A stretch of 64,000 nt of DNA from Phycisphaeraceae bacterium (GCA_019636625.1 JAHBXE010000008.1:62001-126000); one strand, 5' to 3'; shown: positions 17,143 to 25,339, numbered from the stretch's first letter. Notes: generated by a model from the sequence alone, not told the origin. Numbers and translations are program-made.

Positions 17143-17201
17143 GATCGTCTCCTATCCACGCATCCCTGCATCACTTCGCCGCTTCCCCGCTTCGGGCCTG
17201 C

Positions 17202-17972
17202 TTACTTCCACGACTTCCACGGCGGGTTGCCCTCGTCCCAGAGGTCCTGCAGGAGCTTCTTGTCCCGCAGGGTGTCCATGCACTGCCAGAAACCCTCGTG
17301 CTTGTAGGCCATCAACTGGCCGTCGCGGGCGAGTCCCTCCATCGGCTCCTTCTCGAACTGCGTGCCGTCACCCTCGATGTAGTCGAACACCCTGGGCTCG
17401 ATGACGAAGAACGCGCCGTTGATCCAGCCCTCGGCCGTCTGTGGCTTCTCCGTGAACCTGGCAACGCGGTCGCCCTCGAACTCGATGTGGCCGAAGCGAG
17501 CAGTGGGGCGAACCGTCGTGACGGTGGCCAGCTTGCCGTGGCTCTTGTGGAACTTGAGCAGCTTGTTCAGGTCCACGTTCGACACGCCGTCGCCCCAGGT
17601 GAGCATGAACGTCTGGTTGCCGATGTACGGCTGCAGGCGCTTGATCCGGCCGCCCGTGAGGGTGGCGGCGCCGGTGTCGATCAGCTCGACGTTCCAGTCC
17701 GGTACTTCGCCGTCGAGGTGGGTGACCTGCTTGCTCCGCAGGTTGATCTTCATGCTGCCCGAGAGGGAGGCGTAGTCGGTGAAGTACTTCTTGATGTAGT
17801 CGCCCTTGTAGCCAAGGGCGATGATGAAGTCCTTGTGGCCGTAGCCGTAGTAATGCTGCATGATGTGCCAGAGGATCGGGCGGCCGCCGATCTCGACCAT
17901 CGGCTTGGGCTTGATCTCCGTTTCTTCCGCCAGCCGCGTCCCTACGCCGCCCGCCAGAATCGCCACCTTCAT
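17202..17972 (-). CDS. rfbF: Glucose-1-phosphate cytidylyltransferase
   Basis: A 256-residue nucleotidyltransferase making CDP-glucose from CTP and glucose-1-phosphate, the entry step to CDP-linked 3,6-dideoxy and branched sugars. The nucleotide-binding N-terminus MKVAILAGGVGTRLAEET and KPKPMVEIGGRPILWHIM are diagnostic. The RfbF-specific HDGEVPDWNVELIDTG-like stretch (here LDGEVPDWNVELIDTG), TWGDGVSNVDL and GFWQCMDTLRDK match the family, and the length is normal. It lies 34 nt upstream of no gene on its own strand except the GT2 gene (stop 18007), so it is probably in the same transcript. No CDP-glucose 4,6-dehydratase (rfbG) or rfbH is found in the window. Confidence 0.93.
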   Translation of the reverse strand: MKVAILAGGVGTRLAEETEIKPKPMVEIGGRPILWHIMQHYYGYGHKDFIIALGYKGDYIKKYFTDYASLSGSMKINLRSKQVTHLDGEVPDWNVELIDTGAATLTGGRIKRLQPYIGNQTFMLTWGDGVSNVDLNKLLKFHKSHGKLATVTTVRPTARFGHIEFEGDRVARFTEKPQTAEGWINGAFFVIEPRVFDYIEGDGTQFEKEPMEGLARDGQLMAYKHEGFWQCMDTLRDKKLLQDLWDEGNPPWKSWK

Positions 17973-18006
17973 GACATGCTCTCCATGGTCTCGTCCTGAT
18001 CCCTTC

Positions 18007-19038
18007 TCAGAGCAAGAAACTCGGCACGCCGGCCACCACGTTCCTTGGCTTGGTGTTCAGCAACGGTTCGGTTCGCGGCGGGAGGTGCGGCACCTCGGGC
18101 GTCGCCGCCGCGTGGGCCGCGGCGATGGACGGACGCGAGAGCCCCTTGCCGCGCGTGTAGTCCGCGAGGCGCCGCCAGCCCCATCCCGCGAGCATGGAGG
18201 CGCAGGCCAGCCGCTCGGACATGGGCATGGGCAGACGTCCGATCGCGGCGAGGTAGTACCACACTTTCGCGGGCGCGTTGCGGAGCTTCGTGTTCTTCTT
18301 CTTGGGGTCGAACCACTTCATCCGCTCTTCGGCCGTCCGCTGTGAGTTGCAGTAGTTCTCGGCGTGGTCGCGGCGGAAGAAGTGGTACTCCGGGATGTAG
18401 CCGATGTCGCCCTGGAGGAGCATCTCGGCCAGGAGCGTCCGGTCCGAGCCGATGAAACTGCCGTACAGGATGGTCCGCTTCAGGCAAGAGGCCCGCATCA
18501 GGCCCCAGATTTCCGTGAAGTGGTCGACCCAGAGCACCCGGTAGAAGCGGTCCCTGGCGCGGGGGCCGTTGAGGGGGAACTCCGAGTCGTAGGTCCCGAC
18601 CGACTTCCGGTCCTTGTCGATCCGGACGCTCAGCGTGTGCACCAGGGCCAGCTTCGGATCGGCGTCGAGCCGCTCGATGCACACCTTCAGGAAGTCCTGG
18701 CCGAGAACATCGTCGTGGGCGGCCCACTTGAAGTACTCGGCCCCGCCGGTGCCCCCCGCAAGCTGGAAGCACGAGTTGAAGTTCGGGGCGGCGCCGATGT
18801 TCTCCGGATGGCGGTGGTACTCGATGCGCGAATCCTGCGCGGCGTATTCGCGGCAGACGTCCTGGGTCGCGTCCGTCGAACAGTTATCCGTGATGATCAG
18901 CCGAAAGTCGGGGTAACTTTGGGCCAGAATGCTCTCGATGGCGTCGCGCAGGTAGTTCTGCCCGTTGTACACGGGAAGACCGATGGCGACGCGCGGACGC
19001 CCCCCACGAGAACCCGATCTTGCTTCACCAGAACCCAC
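18007..19038 (-). CDS. Glycosyltransferase family 2
   Basis: A 343-residue GT-A glycosyltransferase and the first gene of the reverse-strand glycan run. The N-terminal domain has VAIGLPVYNGQNYLRDAIES and LIITDNCSTDATQ. The DXD-like acidic motif is in FKWAAHDDVLG (residues ~105-115). The acceptor part contains SDRTLLAEMLLQGDIGYIPE. There is no membrane helix strong enough to call. It transfers a sugar from a nucleotide donor to a glycan or lipid carrier; donor and linkage are unknown. The 217 nt upstream (19039-19255) have no gene and should hold the promoter for the run. Confidence 0.9.
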   Translation of the reverse strand: MGSGEARSGSRGGRPRVAIGLPVYNGQNYLRDAIESILAQSYPDFRLIITDNCSTDATQDVCREYAAQDSRIEYHRHPENIGAAPNFNSCFQLAGGTGGAEYFKWAAHDDVLGQDFLKVCIERLDADPKLALVHTLSVRIDKDRKSVGTYDSEFPLNGPRARDRFYRVLWVDHFTEIWGLMRASCLKRTILYGSFIGSDRTLLAEMLLQGDIGYIPEYHFFRRDHAENYCNSQRTAEERMKWFDPKKKNTKLRNAPAKVWYYLAAIGRLPMPMSERLACASMLAGWGWRRLADYTRGKGLSRPSIAAAHAAATPEVPHLPPRTEPLLNTKPRNVVAGVPSFLL

Positions 19039-19255
19039 GCTCGCACCTCACCCGCTCGGCGACCGGAAAGTGAATCGGACTATAGGGAACGCGCCTTGGG
19101 AATAACAGCGTCCGCGACCCGCGCCGACGCCCCTACAGACCGCCTTTTTCGGACCTGCGCTGCACTTGGGTCTGCTCGTTTCAGGGCGCAGAATCTTCTC
19201 TGGAAGCGAGATCCGGCGAACGCGCCCGTGCGCGACCTTCGCGCGATCTTGGTGT

Positions 19256-20476
19256 TTACACCAGCGCCCGCTCTCCCCGAAACACCCGCTCCGCCGCCGC
19301 GGCCAACCGTTCCCCAATCGCGATCGACGCCGTGGCCGCCGGGCTGGGGGCGTTGAGCACGTGGAGCATCCCCGGCCCTTCCACCAGCCGGAAGTCGTCG
19401 AGGAGTTTGCCGGTCGAGTCCAGCGCCTGGGCGCGGATGCCCGCGCGACCGGGCGTGACATCCTCCGAACGAATCTCAGGTATCAACTTCTGCAGCGCCT
19501 TCACGAACGCCGCCTCGCTGAGCGACCGGTGCATTTCCATCACACCCATGCGCCAATGCTGGCGGGCCATCTTCCAGAAACCTGGGAAGCCGAGCAACTG
19601 GCCCATGTCTTCTGGTGAGACGTCGTCGCGCGTGTAGCCGTTTCGGGCGAAGGCGAGGACCGCGTTGGGGCCGGCTTCGACGGTGCCGTCGGTGGCGCGG
19701 GTGAAGTGGACACCGAGGAAGGGGTAGCGGGGGTCCGGCACGGGGTAGATCAGGTGCTTGACAAGGCTCCGCCGGTGAGGCAGGAGGTCGTAATACTCGC
19801 CGCGGAACGGGATGATCTGAACGTCCGTCTCCATCCCGCACATGCGGGCGATTCGGTCGCACTGGGCGCCGGCGCAGTTCACGATGTTCGCCGTGATCAC
19901 CTCGCTCCGGGGTGTTTCGATCACGAACCCACCGGGGCGCGAGACGACCTGAGTCGCCCGCGAACCCATGCGAACTTCTCCGCCCCGTTCCTGAACGACC
20001 TTGGCCATTTCTTCCAGCACGGAGGCGTACCGGACGATCCCGGTTTCCCCCACTTCGAGGCCGGCGATCCCGGCGACGTGGGGTTCGCGCTCGCGGAGTT
20101 CGTGCGGGCCGCACCGTCGCACGCGGACCAGGCCGTTGGCCCTCGCGCGGCGTTCCAGTTCGTCGAGCGCCGGCAGTTCCCGTGCCGAGGTGGCGACGAT
20201 GATCTTGCCGCAGCGTTCGTGCGTGATGCCGCGATCGGCGCAGAAACGGAACATCGCCTCGCGTCCGGCGGCGCAGAGGGTGGCCTTGAGCGAGCCCGGC
20301 TTGTAGTAGATGCCTGAGTGGATCACACCGCTGTTGCGGCCGGTCTGGTGCGCGGCGAGTTCGTGCTCCGCCTCGAGCACGACCAGGGAGCGGGCCCCGG
20401 ACTTGAGCAGGGCCATGGCGGTGGCCATGCCCACGATGCCGCCGCCGATGATGGCGATGTCGAAGGAGTCGTTCAT
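19256..20476 (-). CDS. lhgO: L-2-hydroxyglutarate oxidase/dehydrogenase
   Basis: A 406-residue FAD-dependent oxidoreductase of the DAO family. It oxidises L-2-hydroxyglutarate to 2-oxoglutarate and passes electrons to the respiratory chain or oxygen at the membrane. The dinucleotide-binding motif IAIIGGGIVGMATAMALL is N-terminal. LhgO signatures follow: HQTGRNSGVIHSGIYYKPGSLKATLC, NCAGAQCDRIARMCG, IPFRGEYYDLLP, and YPVPDPRYPFLGVHFTR near the middle. The length is normal for the family. It starts 150 nt after the stop of the CoA-transferase gene on the same strand, so it may be in one transcript with it. Confidence 0.93.
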   Translation of the reverse strand: MNDSFDIAIIGGGIVGMATAMALLKSGARSLVVLEAEHELAAHQTGRNSGVIHSGIYYKPGSLKATLCAAGREAMFRFCADRGITHERCGKIIVATSARELPALDELERRARANGLVRVRRCGPHELREREPHVAGIAGLEVGETGIVRYASVLEEMAKVVQERGGEVRMGSRATQVVSRPGGFVIETPRSEVITANIVNCAGAQCDRIARMCGMETDVQIIPFRGEYYDLLPHRRSLVKHLIYPVPDPRYPFLGVHFTRATDGTVEAGPNAVLAFARNGYTRDDVSPEDMGQLLGFPGFWKMARQHWRMGVMEMHRSLSEAAFVKALQKLIPEIRSEDVTPGRAGIRAQALDSTGKLLDDFRLVEGPGMLHVLNAPSPAATASIAIGERLAAAAERVFRGERALV

Positions 20477-20626
20477 GCGGGAGAAAGATCGGTCGAAAGG
20501 GGTCCGAACCGGGGGTGACAGGCGTGCGGTGAGGGCGGGGTGCGCCGCGGTGCGCGATTCGTGCGCGATCCGGGTGGGGCGGGGAGCGGAACCCCGGGTC
20601 TGGCCGCGACGGCGCGGGCGCCCGGG

Positions 20627-21448
20627 CTAGGCTTTCCTGACGGTCCGCTGTTCGATCCGCTTTTCGGGCACTGTCTTGACGATTCGATCAATGTAGTTCC
20701 CCGGCGTGTGCACGGCGTCGGGGTCGATGGCGCCGACCGGGACTATTTCCTCGACTTCGGCGATCACAAACGCCGCGGCGGTCGCCATCATCGGATTGAA
20801 GTTTCGGGCCGTCTTCCGGTACACGAGGTTGCCGAACTCATCGGCTTTCCACGCCTTGACGAGGGCGAGATCTCCGTAGAGCCCGGTTTCGAGCACGTAC
20901 TCGCGCCGGCGGGGGTGGTCCGCCCCGCGGGGCGCAACCTTCGGGGCCATTTGCGCGTAGGTGCCGCTGGTCGCCCCGGGCGTCCGATTGTGGAAGGTCG
21001 TGTCGTCCGACGGGCGGTAGAACTCGCGGATTTCCTTCCCGGCAGCGACCGGAGTTCCCACGCCGGTGGCCGTGTAGAACGCGGGGATGCCGGCACCCCC
21101 GGCGCGGATCCGTTCCGCCAGCGTTCCCTGCGGGTTGAACTCGACTTCCAGCTCGCCCTTGAGGAACTGCTGCTCAAAGGTAGCGTTCTCGCCGACGTAG
21201 CTTGAGATCATTTTGCGGATCTGGCGCGTCTGGAGCAGGAGGCCGAGGCCGAAGTCGTCCACACCGGCGTTGTTGGAGACGCAGGTGAGGCCCGTGACGC
21301 CCGTGTCGCGCAGGGCCTTGATGAGGTGCTCAGGGATGCCGCAGAGGCCGAAGCCGCCGACCAGCACCGTCATCCCATCGCGGAGCACTCCCTTGGACTT
21401 CAAGTCCGCCAGTGCGGCCGCGGCCGATTCGTGCACTTTCTTGACCAT
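20627..21448 (-). CDS. 3-oxoacid CoA-transferase, subunit A (alpha)
   Basis: A 273-residue family I CoA-transferase alpha chain. The signature VLVGGFGLCGIPEHLI, SNNAGVDDFGLGLLL and SSYVGENATFEQQFLKGELEVEF..GTLAERIRAGGAGIPAFYT are all present. The C-terminal NPMMATAA and VEEIVPVGAIDPDAVHTPG also match. It transfers CoA between succinyl-CoA and 3-oxoacids when paired with subunit B, which carries the catalytic Glu. Two oddities: it is about 40 residues longer than typical because of an inserted Pro/Arg-rich stretch (residues ~145-180), and no subunit B gene is adjacent on either side. The start is the first Met at 21448, following the 48-nt gap from nrdR. Confidence 0.9.
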   Translation of the reverse strand: MVKKVHESAAAALADLKSKGVLRDGMTVLVGGFGLCGIPEHLIKALRDTGVTGLTCVSNNAGVDDFGLGLLLQTRQIRKMISSYVGENATFEQQFLKGELEVEFNPQGTLAERIRAGGAGIPAFYTATGVGTPVAAGKEIREFYRPSDDTTFHNRTPGATSGTYAQMAPKVAPRGADHPRRREYVLETGLYGDLALVKAWKADEFGNLVYRKTARNFNPMMATAAAFVIAEVEEIVPVGAIDPDAVHTPGNYIDRIVKTVPEKRIEQRTVRKA

Positions 21449-21496
21449 CCCCGAAGATCTCCATCACAACGCCTGCGCCACAAGCCGGTTTGCGTT

Positions 21497-21985
21497 CTAG
21501 AACAAGGACTGCTGCGTTTTCACATCCCGCGGGCGGGCGGCGAGGTCCTTGATTTCCGCCATCAGCTCGCCGGCGCTGCTCAGTTTGAGGTATTCGCTGG
21601 CGAAGCGAATGTAGGCCACCTCATCGAGTTCCCGCAGTTTGGCCATGACCCGGGCCCCGATGGCGCGGCTTTCAACCTCACGGTCGAACTCGCGGTGGAG
21701 TTCCTCCTCAATCTGGTCCACGAGGGCGTTCTTGACCTCCTCCGGGATCGGCCGCTTGCCGCAGGCGATCTGCACGCCGCGGAGGATGTTCTCTCGCGAG
21801 AATGGGACGTGGGAGCCGTCTCGCTTGATGACGACAAGTCGAGCGGATTGCTCGACCCGCTCGTAGGTGGTGAAGCGCTTTTCGCACTTGAGGCACTGGC
21901 GGCGGCGGCGGATGACGCGACCGCCCTCGCTGGAGCGCGAGTCGATCACCTTGTCATCGTTGTAGTTGCAGAACGGGCAGAGCAC
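21497..21985 (-). CDS. nrdR: Transcriptional repressor NrdR
   Basis: A 162-residue regulator of ribonucleotide reductase genes. The N-terminal zinc ribbon (CPFCNYNDDKVIDSR...RRRRQCLKCEKRFTTYER, residues 3-45) and the following ATP-cone (VIKRDGSHVPFSRENILRGVQIACGKRPI) are complete. It binds ATP/dATP and NrdR boxes upstream of nrd operons. No nrd gene or obvious NrdR box is in this window. It is 48 nt upstream of the CoA-transferase gene on the same strand. The length is typical, with a short extra C-terminal tail. Confidence 0.96.
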   Translation of the reverse strand: MLCPFCNYNDDKVIDSRSSEGGRVIRRRRQCLKCEKRFTTYERVEQSARLVVIKRDGSHVPFSRENILRGVQIACGKRPIPEEVKNALVDQIEEELHREFDREVESRAIGARVMAKLRELDEVAYIRFASEYLKLSSAGELMAEIKDLAARPRDVKTQQSLF

Positions 21986-22309
21986 GCGGCAGATTCCGTC
22001 TCACCCCCGGGGGAAATGGTGGACCCAATGAGAGCGCGAAGCATACCGGGTCGGGTTCATCACCGGCCTTCGGGCGAAGTGATTCGAGGGCGGGTCGACA
22101 AACTCGCGCGGATCGAAAGCGGGAATCGAGTTCGTCAGTGAAGGGTTGTCAGGACGTATCTGGTCGCGGCGGCGTTGAGACCATCGCAATGCCAAACAAA
22201 ATACTACTGGGCGTGGATTTGGCAGTTTGAACTGGTGCTTGGCGGAGACAGGCTCGCCTTAGACCGCGGCATCCAGACTTTTTCCTACCGACAATCCCTC
22301 AATTTGTTC

Positions 22310-22338
22310 TTGCAAATGAACGGATCTTGCGGTAATCT
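22310..22338 (+). promoter_or_regulatory. Candidate sigma-70-type promoter of the PEP-CTERM gene
   Basis: TTGCAA (22310-22315) and TAATCT (22333-22338) are spaced by 17 nt inside the AT-rich part of the long intergenic region. Matches to consensus are modest. A transcript from here would have a ~145-nt 5' UTR including the hairpin at 22441. Confidence 0.3.
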
Positions 22339-22440
22339 GCCCAGCGTTGACTTGGCTGCGGCGACTCGGCTCTGGGGACGCATGCCAGGAAACTAGGGAC
22401 CTCGTGCGCCCTGCATCGAATCGAAAATGGTCATCCAGGG

Positions 22441-22483
22441 CCGAAGAGAGACACGGGCAGGGTCATAGCTGCCCAGTCGGAGG
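22441..22483 (+). promoter_or_regulatory. 5' UTR hairpin overlapping the Shine-Dalgarno of the PEP-CTERM gene
   Basis: CCGA (22441-22444) pairs with TCGG (22477-22480), and an inner stem GGGCAG / CTGCCC (22455-22460 with 22469-22474) closes the loop. The base of the hairpin overlaps the GGAGG ribosome-binding site (22479-22483) that serves the ATG at 22492, so folding could limit translation. Confidence 0.4.
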
Positions 22484-22491
22484 CAAGACAC

Positions 22492-23541
22492 ATGAAGAAG
22501 GCGTTGTTCATTTCTTTGGCCGCTGGGGCTGCGCTCACCGCATCGGCGCAGGCTCAGATTTTCCCGGAGGTCGAACCCAACGACTCCCGGGCGACCGCCA
22601 ACGCGGTGGTTGGATTGTCCGCCCCGGGCAACGGTGGCGCATTCAATGCCATCTCCGGCAACAGCATTGCATCGACCGGGACCGGCATTGACAGCTTCTT
22701 GATCACGGCGCATCCATTGCCGCTTGGCATTTACCGCAACCGCCTCGTGATCTCCACCACGGGCACGGCGGGCCATACAGGTTCGATCCGCGGCCTCTCG
22801 CAGACGGCGGCTCCACCTGACACGCTGCCGGGCATTCCATGGGACGGAGTCGTCGGGTCGGCAACAACCACTGACGTCGCGATGCAGAGCTCGGCCGCGA
22901 CCACGACCCCGGCTCGGTTCAATCAGTGGTACGGCTTTGGAAAGGGTGAGCAGTTCCAGTATCGTGTCACGGGCACTGCCTCGACCACGGCGGACTACCT
23001 CGTCTCAATGGAAACGGTTCCCGTGACGCCGGTCGATCTCGGCACGTTCGAAGCTGGCCTGATCACCATGAACTGGAACGGCCAAGGCCACACGACCGAC
23101 ACCGACATGTGGGTCTATGACGGCAACTTCGATGCTATCGCTGGCTACGGCAGTGACGACTCCAGTAACGCTCTCAGCGGGGCTCCGATCGCGACGACTT
23201 CCCTCCAGTCCTTCCTCGCCCGTAACTACGCCCCTGGCACCTATTACATCGCCGTGTCGAACTTCCAACTGGCGCACAATCAGGCATCGCCCTCGGACGA
23301 CAACTTCCGCACCGGCACCCTCTTGGACTTCCCCAACATTATCGCTAATAGCAGCACGACCGCCAACCTGAACATGGCCTTCGCCATTCAGGACTCGGTC
23401 ATGGCCACTCCTCTTGCCGTCGCCACGACCAAGGCTGCGGCCTTCGACGTGAACTGGTTCAAGTTCACCGTCGTCCCCACGCCCTCCTCCATGGCTCTCC
23501 TCGGCCTTGGCGGCCTCATCGCGGCCCGGCGCCGCCGCTGA
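22492..23541 (+). CDS. PEP-CTERM-type secreted protein
   Basis: A 349-residue exported protein. The signal peptide is MKKALFISLAAGAALTASAQA, with cleavage after AQA. The mature part has a DVxPND-like opening (FPEVEPNDSRATANAVVG) typical of pre-peptidase / beta-sandwich modules. It ends in a sorting tail: VVPTPSSMALL, a short hydrophobic helix, then RRRR. This tail is the PEP-CTERM form of planctomycetes, recognised by an exosortase that cleaves it and anchors or releases the protein at the cell surface. No exosortase gene is in the window. GGAGG lies 8 nt before the ATG and a strong terminator follows, so it is monocistronic. The role of the mature domain is unknown. Confidence 0.88.
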   Translation: MKKALFISLAAGAALTASAQAQIFPEVEPNDSRATANAVVGLSAPGNGGAFNAISGNSIASTGTGIDSFLITAHPLPLGIYRNRLVISTTGTAGHTGSIRGLSQTAAPPDTLPGIPWDGVVGSATTTDVAMQSSAATTTPARFNQWYGFGKGEQFQYRVTGTASTTADYLVSMETVPVTPVDLGTFEAGLITMNWNGQGHTTDTDMWVYDGNFDAIAGYGSDDSSNALSGAPIATTSLQSFLARNYAPGTYYIAVSNFQLAHNQASPSDDNFRTGTLLDFPNIIANSSTTANLNMAFAIQDSVMATPLAVATTKAAAFDVNWFKFTVVPTPSSMALLGLGGLIAARRRR

Positions 23542-23567
23542 TCGGTCAACTGTCCTTGCCTCAACGA

Positions 23568-23600
23568 ACCGCCCGGGTGCAAGCCCCGGGCGGTTTTTTG
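23568..23600 (+). terminator. Rho-independent terminator after the PEP-CTERM gene
   Basis: A 10-bp stem ACCGCCCGGG / CCCGGGCGGT (23568-23577 with 23585-23594), a 7-nt loop and TTTTTT downstream, starting 27 nt past the stop codon. Confidence 0.95.
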
Positions 23601-23765
23601 TTGCGCGTCAGCCCGGCGTCCGTCTGTCGCGCCGACGTCCTCACTGCACCCGGCGATCCTCATGCGTCGGCTGCCACGCCAAGGCCCGCACCTCTTCGGG
23701 CGCCGCTGTCGCCTCGAGCGGTGTGGAAGCCCGTGTCGCCCACCCCTTCGCGGGGCAAGATGCCA

Positions 23766-24911
23766 CTACTGCGGCATCTTCGCCGGCAACTGGTCGAGCA
23801 TCCACCGGATCTGTGTTTGGAACCTCGCGGGCGCTTCCACGAACATCCGATCCCCCACCACCGTCAGCTTCGCCAGGTCTCCCCCGTTGTCCTGCCATCC
23901 GGACGGGAACACGAACCCCTGTATCAACTGAATCACCTCTTCCATGACCTTTACCCGCTCCTCGCCGTAGGTGTCGTGCCGGGCCGCGATGATGCCTTCG
24001 AGCTCGTAGATCACCAGCTTGACTTCGCGGCGATCGAAGTAGCTCCGAGTGGCGACTTCGATGACGCCGTTTGTCGCCCGCCAGTCCACCCCGTCATCCT
24101 TTGAAGATGAAGCGATGGCCTCGTTGATGGCACGGAGGATCACACCCATTCCTGCCGACTTTGCCTTGAGCGTGACCGGCGACTTGGGATCGAGGCCGAG
24201 ATCCGCGAGGCGGCTCCAGTTCACCTGTACGGGCATGCCCGCTCGCTCACCGATGAACTTGAGCACGTCCGCCATGGGTGTTCGGTCGAAGTCCACCTCG
24301 GCACGCAAGGCATCGAGCTCGGATGCCGCGGGCTGGACTTCGTACACGCGCATAGATCCACGCTTTATGGCCTCAGCCATGATCGGCAGGTCCTGCACGA
24401 TCGGAAGCTCAGTGCGGGCCGCGCCAGCGCCCGGTGGCTGCACGACAAGCTCCAGAGACCCGTGGGGCCCCGGCTGCACACTCAGGCGGAGATCTGACCC
24501 CGTCGGAACGGCCGTCTTTGTCGAATCCAGGATGGGCTGGCGACCGCCCCCGCTCACCGCCGCCACACCCAGCGCCAACCCCGCTCCCGCGACCGCGACA
24601 ACCAATCCGTACATGACAAGTCTCCTTTGTGGTTCGATTGACAACGCCCGGTACTTCGACGCCAGTTCCGCCGCTTCACCCAACTCCGCGATCGCTCGCC
24701 TGGTCGCTTCCGCCTCAGCCAATCCCCCCACCATCAGGTCCCTTACACGTTCTTGAAGGTGGCTTTCGAGCTCTTCGCGGATCGCGGCTGCCTGACGCCG
24801 CGGCAGCATCGTGCCGAGAACCCCGAGCCAACCGGCGATCGAGGGGGCCAGCCCGGATGGGGAGCCTTCGGCCGTCGCCGGGGCACTCTCCCGCCGAAGC
24901 TTCAGGTTCAT
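23766..24911 (-). CDS. Membrane protein with permease-prefix and secretin-type N-domain
   Basis: A 381-residue protein. Residues ~30-85 form a permease-prefix-like helical domain (AAIREELESHLQERVRDLM..EAEATRRAIAELGEAAELASKY), as found on PadR-partner membrane proteins. One transmembrane helix follows (LVMYGLVVAVAGAGLALGVAAV, ~98-120). The outer part (~210-380) resembles the N-domains of the secretin at 35128: TPMADVLKFIGERAGMPVQVNW, VTLKAKSAGMGVILRAINEAI, WRATNGVIEVATRSYFDRRE, and a stretch including GWQDNGGD that the secretin also has verbatim. No secretin pore domain is present. The ATG at 24911 overlaps the PadR stop (ATGA, 24908-24911), so the pair is coupled; AGGAG precedes it. Function unknown; an envelope sensor or assembly factor is inference. 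Confidence 0.75.
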   Translation of the reverse strand: MNLKLRRESAPATAEGSPSGLAPSIAGWLGVLGTMLPRRQAAAIREELESHLQERVRDLMVGGLAEAEATRRAIAELGEAAELASKYRALSIEPQRRLVMYGLVVAVAGAGLALGVAAVSGGGRQPILDSTKTAVPTGSDLRLSVQPGPHGSLELVVQPPGAGAARTELPIVQDLPIMAEAIKRGSMRVYEVQPAASELDALRAEVDFDRTPMADVLKFIGERAGMPVQVNWSRLADLGLDPKSPVTLKAKSAGMGVILRAINEAIASSSKDDGVDWRATNGVIEVATRSYFDRREVKLVIYELEGIIAARHDTYGEERVKVMEEVIQLIQGFVFPSGWQDNGGDLAKLTVVGDRMFVEAPARFQTQIRWMLDQLPAKMPQ

Positions 24912-25294
24912 TCCGCGATCTCCTTGGCATCCCGGGGACGAAGGGATGGGGGCGAGATGAACGCGGCGATCATCGAGAGGTAGTCGCGGTGCGCCTGCAC
25001 GCGCTGCGAGAGGCGCTTGCGCCCCTTGGCGGACAACCGGTACCACTTCCGACGTCGCCCGCCCTGCTCATCCTCATTCCGCTCGGAACGAACAGTCTCC
25101 CATGAGCTCGTGATCAGCCCCTGCCTTTCCAGCTTCGCCAGCAGCGGGTACAACACGCCCGGCGTCAACCGGATCTCCCCACCACTCCGCGCCGCCACAC
25201 CCTTGCCGATCGCGTACCCGTACGCCGGTTCATCCGCCAGCACGGAAAGGATGATCAGTTCGCCGTCCTCGGATCTCAGTTCGCCGCTTGGCAT
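24908..25294 (-). CDS. PadR-family transcriptional regulator
   Basis: A 128-residue winged-helix regulator. The PadR core is ELIILSVLADEPAYGYAIGKGV, then RLTPGVLYPLLAKLERQGLITSSWE and the wing RRRKWYRLSAKGRKRLSQ. PadR proteins of this size commonly sit in front of, and autoregulate, a gene for a membrane protein with a permease-prefix domain; that is exactly the gene coupled to it here by ATGA overlap. A dyad at 25319-25339, 25-45 nt upstream of the start, is a plausible operator. The inducer is unknown. Confidence 0.92.
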   Translation of the reverse strand: MPSGELRSEDGELIILSVLADEPAYGYAIGKGVAARSGGEIRLTPGVLYPLLAKLERQGLITSSWETVRSERNEDEQGGRRRKWYRLSAKGRKRLSQRVQAHRDYLSMIAAFISPPSLRPRDAKEIAE

Positions 25295-25318
25295 GGCACG
25301 CTCCTGTACGCAGCTCCA

Positions 25319-25339
25319 ATATATCGGTTCCAGATATAT
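25319..25339. promoter_or_regulatory. Candidate PadR operator (dyad) and AT-rich promoter
   Basis: ATATATC (25319-25325) and GATATAT (25333-25339) form a perfect dyad with a 7-nt spacer, in an AT-rich patch that stands out in this GC-rich region. It lies 25 nt upstream of the padR start and in the shared divergent region with the PBP2 gene. PadR-type regulators bind such dyads near their own promoters. Confidence 0.5.

Larger units (their letters stand above)
21986..22491. other. 506-nt intergenic region between nrdR and PEP-CTERM gene
   Basis: No gene is seen. The part from ~22180 to 22340 is more AT-rich than its surroundings and contains a candidate promoter (22310-22338). A hairpin lies at 22441-22480 just before the PEP-CTERM start. 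The 5' side must also hold the nrdR promoter. A tempting sigma-54-like GG...GC pair around 22212-22230 has the wrong spacing. Confidence 0.6.

Noticed and set aside
22205..22235. Sigma-54 promoter before the PEP-CTERM gene
   Set aside because: TTGGCAG and TGGTGC are present but the GG-GC spacing is 14 instead of 10.
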